Assembly (NCBI RefSeq): GCF_002994745.2
Contig: NC_037094.1
Coordinates: 14,197,001-14,261,000, forward strand
From: Rosa chinensis
Taxonomy: Eukaryota; Streptophyta; Magnoliopsida; Rosales; Rosaceae
Reading direction: 5' to 3'
Length of the DNA: 64,000 bases
The notes beneath the pieces are model-generated. The model was not told the origin of the DNA. It saw only the letters and a list, made by a program, of their open reading frames with translations, and searched no databases. The translations under genes were made by a program, and so were the position numbers. Position 1 is the stretch's first letter, and the number at the start of each line of letters is the position of its first letter. Of this stretch, positions 45,666 through 57,779 are shown piece after piece.

Positions 45666-48418
45666 CCAAAGACTAGCCGGAAGTCTGCAAGAGTTCACCG
45701 GAGGTAGGCCGGAGACTCGCCGAAGGTCGGTCAGAGTTGACAGGAGACCTCGCCGGAGAGAAGAGAGAGAATGGTTGTTGACTTTTTACTCTAGTGGCAT
45801 TTATGTAAATATGTTAGTTTTTATATCCAAAATATAACACCATTTTTAATCTAGTGGTCTTATGAGGTGAAAAATTAGTTGGTGGCCTTATGACTAAAAA
45901 AATATTTAAAGATGCACTTATATGTAATTAACTCCTATATTAATGGAGCAAACTAGCTCAGATTAATACAAACAGGCTCATGAGGGGGAAGCCCACAAAG
46001 GGGTACAGACAGAAGATAACACCTAATCCCACAAATGGGTACAAACAGAATATAACACAATATATAAAACAATGGACCCAAAACATGAGACCCAGCAAAT
46101 AAGTGCCTAAACAGGGATCCCAGCCCAAATTGGTGAACACCGATCACAAATTCATCGCCAGCTCCATAAGGGACAGCACCGCCGTCGGGGGTGTTGCAGT
46201 GGTTCCGCCACCGTCTTCTCTCCTTTGCTTGCTACCATAAAGCTATGAACCTTTGCTCTGGCACCCAGGGTCGAATCTCAAGGGATCTCCCCACTCCTTT
46301 GTCTTTGAAAAAGACGGTGTCGTTCTAGCGTCCAAATCACCATAATCTTGTCTCAGACGAATTCGGTCTCGGGGACGTTTCTCTAGCGGCATCAAAGGGG
46401 TGGAGCTTGCAGCAAAGCAGCCGTAACACACCAACATTACATCACTCTTCCATAACTCTCTCACCCACTTTCCCAAAATAATTTAGAAATTCCTATGATT
46501 CAAGCTAGCTTAGTTTTCTTTGCTTCCTAGCATTGTTGAAATTAAGCAAAGCTTATCCTCTCTCCTCTCATCTATTTTCTATAATTCTACATGGTTTTGA
46601 TGTTAAATCTTGTTTTAATTATGAGTGAGTAGTTCAATTTTGGGAGTTAGGGTTGTGAAGTCCTAACTTATCTTATGTAATGTTGATGCTTTAATTTTAA
46701 TAAATGTAATTTTCATTGTGTATGCTGCTTTAAGTCCAAATTTATTGGCCCTTATAAGCATGTTTCTAGCTTTTTTCACCCTTTGAAATTATGTTACAGG
46801 CAAATTGTGATGATTAGATTGATAAATTGACACAGTCTATAACATCCAGGATTTAAGTGTGGTAGCCATTAGCTAGCTTAATTGCAGCTAAGCTTATTTG
46901 GGTCTCTATTATCTTGCTCTCTAGGCCTTTATTGCCGCCTTAACCGGCGTAATGCATAGGTTAGAGAGTTGATTGTGGTCCTAACCGGCATAATCAATCC
47001 ACCGAAAAGATAATTAGTTTAGTAGCCTTGACCAGTACTAGATTTGGGACTTAACAGATATAGAAAATGCATGCATTATTGAAATTGGCATCAATATTTG
47101 CAAGATAGTTGGTGTGAGTCACCCGACACTCCCATGTTTCCATTCATTTGAAAATCTAAATTTAATTTCTTGTTTAACAATTAGTTGTTTGGTTTTGCTT
47201 TAGTTTGCATTTAATTTAGAATTTCATAATTCAAATTCTTCAACAAAACTTATACGCTCATTTGTGTATATCCACCTTGAGGCCACAAGTCAGTGGCTTT
47301 GAATAGGTTTTGTGTGAGTTACGCCGAGCATTGCCAAGACTTGGTGCCTTGATTGTTTTTAGTTTTTATTTATTATGTTATTTATTATTTATTATTTTTC
47401 TTCTGTGCTTTTAGTACCCTACAACCAATTACCTCGGTTAGGTCCAACGCTTAATCCCCGAAGTACGATAATCAAGGTTTTAATACTTCCTTCACTTAAC
47501 AATGATACGTGCGCCTGCATAATTATGTATCAAGTCACCTATTGATCGGTCTTGCCCACTTTGTGGTTTGCGCACTGAAACTTAAGAACACATTTTCCTA
47601 CATTGTCAGGTTGCTAAGACCATTGGGCTTTCTACCTTTCCTAATATTCAGTTACAGCACTGGCAATTTTCTTTTATTGATTGGCTTCACTTTCTTGCTT
47701 CAAATGTTGATTGTGTTAAAAATAATTCCTTCAGCATTGCTCTTATCATTTCTTATTCTGTGTGGAAAGCCAGGATTGATATGATTTTTAGGAACTTTTT
47801 GTTTGTTCTTACAAAAGTGGTTCATGCTGCGACAAGACTTTGGCAAAATTACTCTGCTTTTCATTCGTCCCCTACAAAAAAAACCTTCTTCTAATATTAT
47901 TAAATGGATTCCTCCAAAGCTTGGCTACCTAAAACTTTAGTTTGATGGCTCTGTGATTTTGAACTCAAGTGCAGCTGCGAGTTTTGTTTTTTGAGACTCA
48001 ACAAGACAACCTATTTTAGCAGCCAGTAATAGAGTTGGTTTGTTGGATGTTCTTGTAGCAGAGGCTTTAACTTTACAAGCAGGGTTGCATGCAGACTGGT
48101 TATATGGTTTTACTCATATTGAAGTTGAGGGATACTCTAAGCTACTTATAGATAGTGTTGTTGATTTCAGTCTGACTCCTTGGCAAATTTAACATGTGGT
48201 ACACGATATTTGCAAGACAATCTCATTCAGGTAGCTTCCTTCCATCATACTAAGGGAGATGCAAATTTCTTCGCGGATGTCATTGCCAAAATTGGTCATA
48301 GTACTTAAGCTCAAAGTTGGTTCCGAGCGCTACCTCTTTCTACTTCTTAGGCTTTTCTTTTGGATAATTTAGGCGTTAGTTGTTGTACGTAGAGGTTTTA
48401 GCTTGTAGTTTTTCTTTT

Positions 48419-49072
48419 GGGTGGTTCTAGTTGGACCTCCAATTTTTTTTTTTTTTTCAATTATTAATAGATTTTGTCAAGTCATATGAAAAGACAAATA
48501 AGGACAGTGAGAAAGATGAAAAATAAAAACTAACTCTTCTTACCTCCCCAAATATAACATTCAATTTAATTGTTTTTTTTTCTTTTTCCGGAATTTCCTT
48601 ATATTGCCATATAGTTTTATAATTTACCTAAAACAATTAAGTAAAAATAATAATTTCTATACATGGCCTATCATTTAATACAAAGGTAAATTCAAAATAA
48701 TCTGATTTGAAATTTTCTTAAACTAAATTAATTGAATATTATGATATAATTATTACTCAATCTTTCAAAAACCCTTGAAATCATTCTTTTAGCAAATTCA
48801 AAATGATTCTAGCAACATATCAAGTTTAAGAACCAACCCTCTGATTAATTTTGGTGCAGGAGAGACATACTCATAAGAGAGCAATATCATGTGATTTTAA
48901 TTCATTTTTCTTCTTGTGGTTGAAGATAGAGATAAAAAGTAAGAGTAACAGATTATTGTATCTCATGTTCAAGGGTGTTTTGGTAAAAATAAGGAGGTCT
49001 ACTTAGCTTTTCAAGTATTATAAAAAGTAAATTAGAGGTGTACTAAGTATAAGAGGTCCAACTAGAACACTA
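48419..49072. mobile_element. MULE-type MITE (654 bp)
   Basis: The inverted ends GGGTGGTTCTAGTTGGACCT and, from the other side, TAGTGTTCTAGTTGGACCTC are flanked by TTTTCTTTT at 48410-48418 and 49073-49081. The inside is AT-rich and non-coding. Removing it joins the LINE 3' UTR to its A tail. The duplication is low in complexity but is exact and adjacent to both ends. Confidence 0.75.
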
Positions 49073-49097
49073 TTTTCTTTTTGTTCTTAAAAAAAAA

Positions 49098-49325
49098 TCC
49101 ACTTAAAAGGTTTTTTTTTTAAAAATTTTTTTTAATAAATAAATAAGAGATTATGCGATACTAGTTCGTCTGAGGTAGATGTTAATTTTGTGAAAACTCA
49201 CAAATGCCCCTCCTTTAAATGAACAACAAAAGTAAATAGATATGTAGGGAATTTCTAGGAAATGTGAGATAATGTGAGCTAGCAAGTAGCAAAGATAAAT
49301 GAAGTGTTGTTCGATCCTTAAGTAT
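49098..49325. other. AT-rich intergenic
   Basis: Short region between the old LINE and the LARD element. No gene is seen. It ends in the AGTAT target duplication (49321-49325). Confidence 0.6.
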
Positions 49326-49827
49326 TGTAGATACCTCTACTAGCAAGGTTATTTTCTATGTCACCAAGCATAAGTAACACCCTCTTGGGGGGGCCCACAA
49401 GCCATGGTGGGGCCCAACCGAGACATGCATCCGTAGCCCGATGTCCAAGCTACGCCATGGTGATCAGAAACGGCCAATACCTCGCTGGGAAGCCACCTTC
49501 CCGGCCTTGCCAAGTTGCCTCCATAATAGGCCTTTCTACACTAGAATAGTGGTTTTAGCATCCCACATTGGAAAACATGTAAAGGAAGGAGCCTCCCTTC
49601 CCTATAAAAGGAGACTCCTTCCCACTTACTCAACATCCCATTACAACTCATGTAATCCCCCTGGGCCGCAAGGCCCAAACACACTAGTTAAGCTTTCAAG
49701 TGGATGTAGTCTCCTGCTATGGCGGGAAACGAACCACTATACTTTTTGTGTGTGTGTGTGTGTGTGTCTCTCTCTCTCTCTCTCACTCTTTTACGTTAAT
49801 TAGACCCCCTCGGTCACTAAATTAACA
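49326..49827 (+). repeat. 5' LTR of the LARD element (502 bp)
   Basis: It runs from TGTAGATACCTCTAC to AATTAACA. The TATA box tataaaag is at 49603-49610. A GT run and a CT run lie near 49747-49783. The 3' LTR lacks about 20 bp of the ggggcccacaagccatgg part near 49389. Confidence 0.92.
49603..49610 (+). promoter_or_regulatory. TATA box of the LARD LTR
   Basis: tataaaag lies between two inverted segments (aaggaggctcc-like at about 49585-49599 and ggagactcctt at 49611-49620) that are also present in the 3' LTR. The copy in the 3' LTR is unchanged. Confidence 0.75.
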
Positions 49828-49828
49828 T

Positions 49829-49848
49829 TGGCGCCGTTTGTGGGAAGC
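49829..49848 (+). other. Primer-binding site of the LARD element
   Basis: tggcgccgtttgtgggaagc starts one base after the 5' LTR. The tggcgccgt.tgtggga type is common in Ty3-gypsy and LARD elements of plants. Confidence 0.8.
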
Positions 49849-50202
49849 CGATACAATGGCTTCGTCATTTACCATGTGTTAAGTCGGCTTAACAGGCTCA
49901 AAAGAAATTTTCTTTTCTTTTTTCCTTTGAGTTATCAAAGTTGGTAACTGAGAATCGTCTTATTTGATTATCAACATTTTCTTCTCTTGGATTATCATCA
50001 GCTCCCAGTAGCTTTTATTTTTTTTGTTACGTCAAGCAATGTAATCCCATCCTCAGCGGTAAGACATTCAGCGGAAACACAAAAAAAAAAAAAAAATTTG
50101 TCCAATTTGATTAACATCACACTTATCCTTAGCGGCAACACAAACACACTTTTTTTTTCTCTCTGAAAGGAAGTGGCATGCTGCTCTGGACACCCCATCC
50201 TA

Positions 50203-50241
<39 letters not shown>

Positions 50242-52879
50242 AAAAATTAGCTTGTCCGCCCAACAAGGCTAGCGGCTGTTTTCCCGCCAAGCAAGCCACC
50301 ACTAGGCGAGCATGCCAGCAGCCAGCCAGCCCAGCACACCTTTGAAAGCCTCTACTAGCAAGGCTAGCGGCCTAGCAACCAGCCGTACCAGCTACCAGCC
50401 CAGCAGTACTAGCGGCAACGTCTTCAACTACCAAGGCTACCGTGTCCAACGACCATCTTCTGCTAGCAGGGCCAGCGGTCAGCGACCTACCATCAGCGAC
50501 CATCTCCCGCTAGCGACACCCAGCAGTCAGCGGTGCCCATTTGCTATGGACATAGAGGCCTGTGCCAAATACAGTCCGCCAAAGACGCAGTCCACAACAC
50601 TATCATGTACATCGCTGCACTGTACACCGCTAGCCATCCTCCTTCAGCAACCTCCGCTGTCCAAAACCTCCAACAAACATTCAGCGGCAAGCCTCCGCAA
50701 CAACATTCAGTGGCAAACTGGACACCCAGAAATACACTCTGGGCACCCAACATTAAAAATGGCAAATTGAAAATGAAGATTACGGCTTGCTTCATCATTA
50801 GCTCTCCATCAGCGACATGGCCAAGCTTCCCCCGCCTATCCGCTAGCCATAGCACAGTCGCCAACCCGTTAAAACCTCGGCTACCGCTGGATAACCTCCT
50901 CCCCACACTTAGGAAACCGTCAATAACATATCAATTGTGGATGATCACCCTTGTTGCTCATCCCCATGTTCTTCTCTGAGCATCCAATTTGAATATCTTA
51001 GATTTGAACATCTGGTCCCTGCACTGAATTCACTTGTACTTTTGCAGCAAAGCCAGCTATCACGATAAGCTTTCTCTCTCTTTATTTTGGTACACACGTG
51101 CCTATGCCTTCACACAATTTGTCTACAGAAACATGATTAACAATTCAATGCCACATATAAAATATGCTTGTCTTCTGTGCACACGTACAATACACTTTTA
51201 TTTATTGTAGTTATTTTCGTGCATGCATGTACTTGTTATCAAATAACTTGACGCACCCTTTTAACCTTGCACACGTATATGCTCTTGTCTATGCTGCACG
51301 TATCAACTACAAAAATTTAATGCCACATACAAATACATGAGCTCTCAAATGGACACCTAGCTAGCTCACACAAGTTACTTTGTCTATTAAGAAGCGGAGC
51401 GACTGATAGCCATCAAATATAGCTGCTGAAACGCACACCTATCATGTTTAAATTGTACACTTGTCCGCTAAGCTCTCTTACCTCTCAAGCTACCTACTGA
51501 TTAATATATACACAAAAACGTTGAACACCACATGCATGCTTCTTATGTTCAGTGCATAACAATTTGTGAGCAAAGCGTGATACATAGAATACTTGACACT
51601 TGGTCTATGCACATTTGATAGATATTTTTGTCGCTACACTTGCCATGTCATAGTAGACAGTCAATTAAATACTCATTTAATTGTGACTCACAATGGTTAT
51701 AACAGTCCACAGCGAGAACGCATTTATCTGAAGTGCATGACCAATGATATATATGCTTTCACCGCCAAAGTCCCACTGGGCCTGATATAAATCATCAATT
51801 ACAATGGCTGCATACATACATAGTTTTATACCTATCAGAAACAATACAAGCCAGTGGACATAATACTTCATTGTCAAATGAAAATTCAAGTTATTTATGC
51901 ACATAATCATTATGTGCATCTTATATGACAAGTCACCATTGCACTATGAAAATTTACTATATAGATAAATAGTGAATTAAAGTTGCATTATAGAATTAAT
52001 GCATTATCATTGTTCTCCGACCAATGCACTTACCAAGCATTTAATAATGTTACAAATTTATATGCTAATCATCTATCTTATGTTAAGGAGGTATAATCAC
52101 CGAACACCTTTCAAGTTAGCGAAATCATCATCCTTCTACTAAGGAACTTCGCAGGAGCAATAGAGCGAGCGTCATGCTTGGACAACTCCAACATGATTTG
52201 GGTACTTACAATGATTCCAATTTAAACCCACTCCATTCGGCATAAGATAAGTAAAATGTCATATCTTCTTTTTCACGCTTTTTCAATTTGAGCTATTGCC
52301 ATGACATGCTTTCATAACTTTTGAGCATGCCTACAACATTTCGTAGATTTGGCAACACTTTCTAGGCCTCACATGCTAGATATGTCATACTTCAAATATC
52401 GATCTCAATGATCCTTAAGCATGCCTACAAAAGTACAAAATGTTATTAGCAACTTTACTACAAGTACGTGCTATACTCATATGCCATCCTTCTATTTAAT
52501 TGCAACTCAATTAAATAAACATGTGACGCTTGCTAAAACAAACTACGCCGTGCTTATTTGTTGTTCATATAATTTGCAAGATTTATATGTACACTATATG
52601 TCAATATTTTGTCTAGCCTCTTGGTCACCATATTTTGTCAAACCCTCCCCACGAGAAAGAGATCTAAACAGGTCTAAAGACTCCACGAGTTTATGGTCCA
52701 CGACCAACCACCAGGCGGTAAGGCAACGCCTCATAATGACGATGACCATTACGCGACATTACAATCAAGCTTTTCTCCTCCGGGAAAGAGTAAAGGGACC
52801 TGTTAACACAGCCCACAGCAGCCATTGATCCAGAGGTTAACCCTCGACACTTGGGTATCAAAGATTAGGTTCGTTACCT
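49849..52879 (+). other. Internal region of the LARD element, no coding capacity recognised
   Basis: The 5' part has poly(A) and poly(T) tracts and a TA run (50205-50236). At 50260-50930 the words agcgg, agcggc and agcgac recur many times. A 152-codon frame at 50312-50770 (Ser/Thr/Pro-rich start) matches nothing I know and is overlapped by an open frame on the minus strand. From about 50980 to 52840 the sequence is AT-richer, with short frames only. No gag knuckle, protease, RT or integrase motif is seen. Confidence 0.6.
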
Positions 52880-54065
52880 AAGGCCCACTGCCTTCGGGGT
52901 ATCCCCGAGCTCCAAATCTCATGCCTTCGTAGCACCCCCGAGCTCCAAATCTCATGCCTTCGCAGTACCCCCGAGCTCTGCGCTCACGCCTTCCAGGCAA
53001 TCCCGAGCTTCTCACTCACGAGCTACTGCTCACTCCTTCACGGCACCCCCGAGCTTCTCGCTCACTAGCTTACCGCTCATGCTTTCACGGCAACCATCGA
53101 GTTTCCCGCTCATGCCTTCAGGCAACCCCGAGCTTTCCCATCACGCCTTTATGTCAACCCCGAGCTTTCCCATCACTCCTTTGAGGCACCCCTGAGCTCT
53201 AGCTCACGTGCTTACAGCTCACACCTTCGCGGCATCCCCGAGCTTCCTCTCACGAGCTCCGCGCTCAAGCCTTCCAGGTACCCCGAGCTTTCCACTCACG
53301 AGCTTACCGCTCAAGCATTCACGGCACCCCCGAGCTTCTCGCTCACTAGCTTACCTCTCATGCCTTCCCGGCAACCATCGAGTTTCCCGCTCATGCCTTT
53401 AGGTAACCCTGAGCTTACCGCTCACGCCTTTGCGGTACCCCTGAGCTCTCGCTCACGAGCTTACCACTCACGCCTTGGCGGTCTTCTCGCTCACGAGCTT
53501 ACCTCTCATGCCTTCCCGGCAACCATCGAGTTTCCCACTCATGCCTTTCGGCAACCCCGAGATTCTTGCTCATGAGCTTACCGCTCATGCCTTCCAGGCA
53601 ACCATCGAGTTTCCTGCTCATGACTTCCGGCAACCCCGACCTTTCCGCTCACAAACTTACCACTCACGCCTTCGTGGCACCCCCGAGCTTCTCCCTCACG
53701 AGCTTACCACTCATGCCTTCCCGACAACCATCGAGTTTCCCTCTCGTGCTTTCCGGCAACCTCGAGCTTTCCGCTCATGAGCTTCCCGCTCATGCCTTCA
53801 CTGCAACCCACGAGCTTACGGTTGACGAGCTTACCGCTCACGCCTTCGCTGCAACCATCTAGCTTTCCGCTCACGAGCTTCCCGCTCATGCCTTCCCAGC
53901 AACTATCGAGCTTCCCGCTCACGAGCTTTTCGCACATGCCTTCCCGACAACCCTGAACTTTCCGTTCATGCCTTCCCGGTAACCCTGAGCTTTCCACTCA
54001 TGCCTTCCCGGCAACCCCTGAGCTTTCCGCTCATGCCTTTCGGCATTCCCAAGCTTTACACTCAC
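52880..54065 (+). repeat. 1.2-kb minisatellite in the LARD element
   Basis: About 30-40 imperfect units of roughly 30-35 bp are built from gagctt(t/a)ccgctca, then cgccttc.cggca and a.ccc. The two commonest forms are cgagtttcccgctcatgcc and cacgagcttaccgctca. Several frames on both strands are open through long parts of it because the repeat lacks stops. Confidence 0.92.
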
Positions 54066-54644
54066 ATCCCCTCGACATAATACACATTAATGGAATATTG
54101 AATTCTTCTACCATTTGTCGTTTGCAACAAATCGAATTCTTTTCGTGTTCCATTAATACGAGCAAAAACCAAACAAACACAAGCGTTCGCGTATGCATCG
54201 TTCACGAAATTACAAACGCTTACCTTCATGGCATTCATGCAACTTTTATCGAGTGTAACCTCATCAAACTCAATCTCGTTCGTTTTCTTACGCGCATCAC
54301 GCATTTATCTTATGCAATCCGTTTGCTCACACAACCATATGCGTTAGCGAGTTTATACGTCATAACGGATCATACTCGGCGTCATTTACATTTATACATC
54401 AATATGTATCATGCACCTCGTACATTCATATATGCCAATGCATATCAATACAACTCACATACGTTGCTCAATACAACAAGCATTCTCCATATAAGTGTTT
54501 TTTTCTTTGTTGTGTAGGTTAACGAGTCCCTTCTTGCTTACAAAGTTAGAGGACTTGTAGGGGCTCTGTGCCGCCCGGTTACTTATGCTTGATGACTGCA
54601 TGATTATAACTCCCCAACCAAGAAGCTCCTCTTACTTGGGGACT
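54066..54644 (+). other. 3' internal part of the LARD element
   Basis: Non-coding. Before the LTR lies cttacttggggact (about 54631-54644), a weak purine tract. A similar gacttgtaggggct at about 54550 is a second partial match to the LTR start. Confidence 0.5.
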
Positions 54645-54779
54645 TGTAGATACCTCTACTAGCAAGACTATTTTCTATGTCACCAAGCATAAGTAACACC
54701 CTCTTAGGGGAGCCCAACTGAGACATGCATCCCGTAGCTCGATGTCCAAGATATGCCACGGTAGTGGGAAGCGGCCAAT

Positions 54780-57437
54780 TGACAGGACCTGCCCCGGATT
54801 TCACCTTGAAATCAGAATTCAGAAGTGGCCCTGCGGGGCCACCTTAAAAGAAATTTTACCAAAGATTTGGCGGAACTTCCTCTAAAAATGGACAACCTAA
54901 AACCTGTAGAAAGACATTTACACTTCTAAATTAATCCACCCTTATTCTTCTGGAGCCATCATGCTCCCTAAATCACAACATCTCCCATTTCACAAACAAT
55001 TCAAAACTTAAGAATATTAATCTCATGGGTTATTAGAGCAATCTAATGTACATGATGTACAAGAGAATAGAATACAAGATGAAGGACCGATACTTTTATA
55101 ATGCGGAAGCTATGACAGCTATGCCTCAACCCTATGTACGCTCGACCCCAAGCTAATCTGGCCTGCAAATTGGGCATTTGAAACCGAAGAGCCCAGAGGA
55201 AAAGCATTTGAAAATCGTTAGAGTGAGTGGATGAAAAATAAGTAATTTCGAATGAACAAGTGAAACTTAATGCTTTCCCAAGTTATTCTCTAAAACCTCG
55301 CATGTAGTAACAATCTTGAAAACACTATTACTCATCATCTTTACTGCAATCTTAATCACGTAAAATATAACATCTCAAAATCTCCAATCCCTCATATACG
55401 TAATCATATCTCAAAATGGACGATGACTAAAGGGGACTGCCGATTAGTCATCTCATGCCACCTGGAGGGGACTGCCGACCGGACGAGGAGGTGATGGTTT
55501 GAGGGGACTGCCGACGAACCATAGGTAGTTAGAGGGGACTGTCAACCAGATGATGCATCGGAGAGGACTGCTGACCGAAATATTCTTGAGGGGACTACCG
55601 ACCAGAATATTGTGCAGAGGGGACTGCTGACCAGAATATTGTGTAGAGGGGACTGCCGACCAGACTTACCTGGAGGGGATTACCGACTAGGTAGTCTCCT
55701 CCAGGTAATGCATGCATGCTCTAACTTATTTATCTCCTCAATAAACTGGAATCAACCTCTTTCAAGTAATTGCTTTCGGAGAGAAACTTGATATTAATTC
55801 AATAAATCACCAAAAACATAACTCAGGAATATCTCGATAACTCAAAGCTCATAAGACTCAATATCTCAATAAATCTTCGAAAGCATAAGTCAAGTACTCG
55901 ATAAATCAATAAATGCTTTCGGAAAGAAATCTCAATCTAACCTCAAAGCTGATAAGTGCGGAGCTCAAAACTCAAGAAATCTCGATAATCCAATCATGCT
56001 CAAATATTCGATAAAACATTCGTACTCGTGTATCCTCATATAAATCGATATTCGAAATCAATAATTCTCATAATATTTTCTTAATCCATCACTTCCCGAA
56101 ATCACTTCCCAACTCAATAACTCATAAATAACTACCTCGAAAATCTACTAAAAGCCCTCAGGAAGGAATTTCAGTACTAACCTCGTAATTCATAAATAAA
56201 AATCAATGAGTCAAATCTCATAGACCATAAAACTAAATAATCCAAATTATAAATTAAATCCCAATTGGAAAATAATAATAATACTGCCCTGTACACAATT
56301 ACAATTCGTGAATAACAATCTGAAAATTAAATACGATTCCCACATCAAACCCTCATAAATTAACATTTCTATTTCTTCTCTAATTTAACAAAAACTTCAT
56401 CATTAACACCAATTCAAAGTTTCTAGGGCAGAATTGAGAGAAATATGACGGTGGAATTCTCGTAAATCAATAACCAAACTATTGAACTTCGGAAATTCCG
56501 ATTAATATTCAAACCTCCTCCAATTTCCACCAAACACCTATCCATAAATTTGTAACAACATATACTACCCAACATACCAAAAAAACCCACCAGGAACGGC
56601 CGGACGCCCCCCCACGGGCCGCCACAGGTAGTTGCGCTTGGGTCCCACGCGCCACCGGTCAACCACCATATCTGGCTACCAAATTTCATCCACAACATCA
56701 TCTCTTCATCCTAAACATCTTTCATAACTGTGGCCAAGTGAGATTTCAAGTCTAAAGGGTCGAAATTACCTCAAATCTGTACGGAGTTTCTCGCCGTCGA
56801 TCCGCCTTAATCCGGCCAAATCATTGATACCCACTGCCAAGGATCGAACCAGCATGAAAACATCATCGAGGAGTAGGTGGTGGAAAGGCCTGAAATGGCG
56901 GGAAAACTAGAAAACACTGGCGACCCGAAATGCCGGCCGAACCCCTCGCGTTCACCGCCTTTCTGCGCCTCCCACTGCCCAAATCGAGCCACCAAGCTGC
57001 CACTATCATAAAGAGGATGAAGAGACGAGTCCATAGCCTCAGAGAACACCTCAATCGGTCACCGGACGAGGGAGAAACCGCCTGCCAAAGCCGACGGGGT
57101 TGGGGAGAGAGAAACGGAGAGGAGAGAGAGAGTGGTAGAACTGATCTACCACAGTAACTTCCCATATATATAGGAAATTACCATAAGCAATAACTTTACC
57201 TTTTCTCTTATAACTTTCACATACGAACTCCGATTTTTACAAACCATATATGCACACGTTCGGTTTAACGTCCTCTATGACTTTAATGAAGAAAATTTTC
57301 CCAAATTTTGACCCGAAAAAAGAGAGTCAACTTTTAGGGCCCCCTAAAAGGTTGAAATGGAGCCAAAAAGTAAATGTAAATGTCGTTTACAGATCGAAAG
57401 ACTCGTGAACTAGTAAATTTAAGTTCGGGATGTTACA
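54780..57437 (-). mobile_element. Solo LTR, Tekay/Del-like, minus strand
   Basis: On the minus strand it begins TGTAACATCCCGAAC and ends GGGCAGGTCCTGTCA, and it is flanked by CCAAT (54775-54779 and 57438-57442). It is 2658 bp with no internal region. Its layout (a gtcaaaat.ttggg block, then a cggagttcgtatg phrase, then a GC-rich leader, then tandem repeats) parallels the solo LTR at 893-3616, but the sequences differ, so they are two related subfamilies. A TATA-like run is at 57165-57172. Frames inside (for example 56423-56701, 56863-57165) are not recognised. Confidence 0.93.
55430..55700 (-). repeat. Short tandem repeats in the solo LTR
   Basis: About nine imperfect units of roughly 25-35 bp contain gaggggactgccgaccaga or close variants on the + strand. 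They lie at the position in the LTR where the 893-3616 copy has its 67-bp array, but the unit is unrelated. Confidence 0.85.
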
Positions 57438-57779
57438 CCAATACCTCGTCGGGAAGCCACCTTTCTGGCCTTGCCAAGTTGCCTCCATAATAGGTTTTTC
57501 TACACTAGAATAGTGGTTTTAACATCCCACATTGGAAAACATATAAAGGAAGGAGCCTCCCTCCCCTATAAAAGGAGACTCCTTCCCACTTACTCAACAT
57601 CCCATTACAACTTATGTAATCCCCTTAGGCTGCAAGGCCCAAACACACTAGTTAAGCTTTCAAGTGGACGTAGTCTCCCACTAAGGCGGGAGACGAACCA
57701 CTACACTTCTTTTGTGTGTGTGTGTGTCTCTCTCTCTCACGTTAATTAGACCCCCTCGGTCACTAACATTAACAAGTAT

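Larger units (their letters stand above)
49326..57774 (+). mobile_element. LARD-type non-autonomous LTR retrotransposon
   Basis: The 5' LTR (49326-49827), primer-binding site, non-coding internal region and 3' LTR (54645-57774, split by a solo LTR) are flanked by AGTAT (49321-49325 and 57775-57779). The internal 4.8 kb has no gag or pol that I can read, so the element depended on a partner. Its main content is an AGCGG-rich block (50260-50930), AT-rich filler and a 1.2-kb minisatellite. The primer-site type suggests Ty3-gypsy. Confidence 0.9.
54645..57774 (+). repeat. 3' LTR of the LARD element, split
   Basis: The LTR halves 54645-54779 and 57443-57774 align with the 5' LTR. The insertion point corresponds to gccaatacctcg in the 5' LTR (about 49475). 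With the insertion removed the LTR is 467 bp. Confidence 0.9.

Noticed and set aside
53208..53997. Repeat proteins read from the LARD minisatellite
   Set aside because: Several frames on both strands are open because the unit lacks stop codons. Frames break whenever unit length changes.
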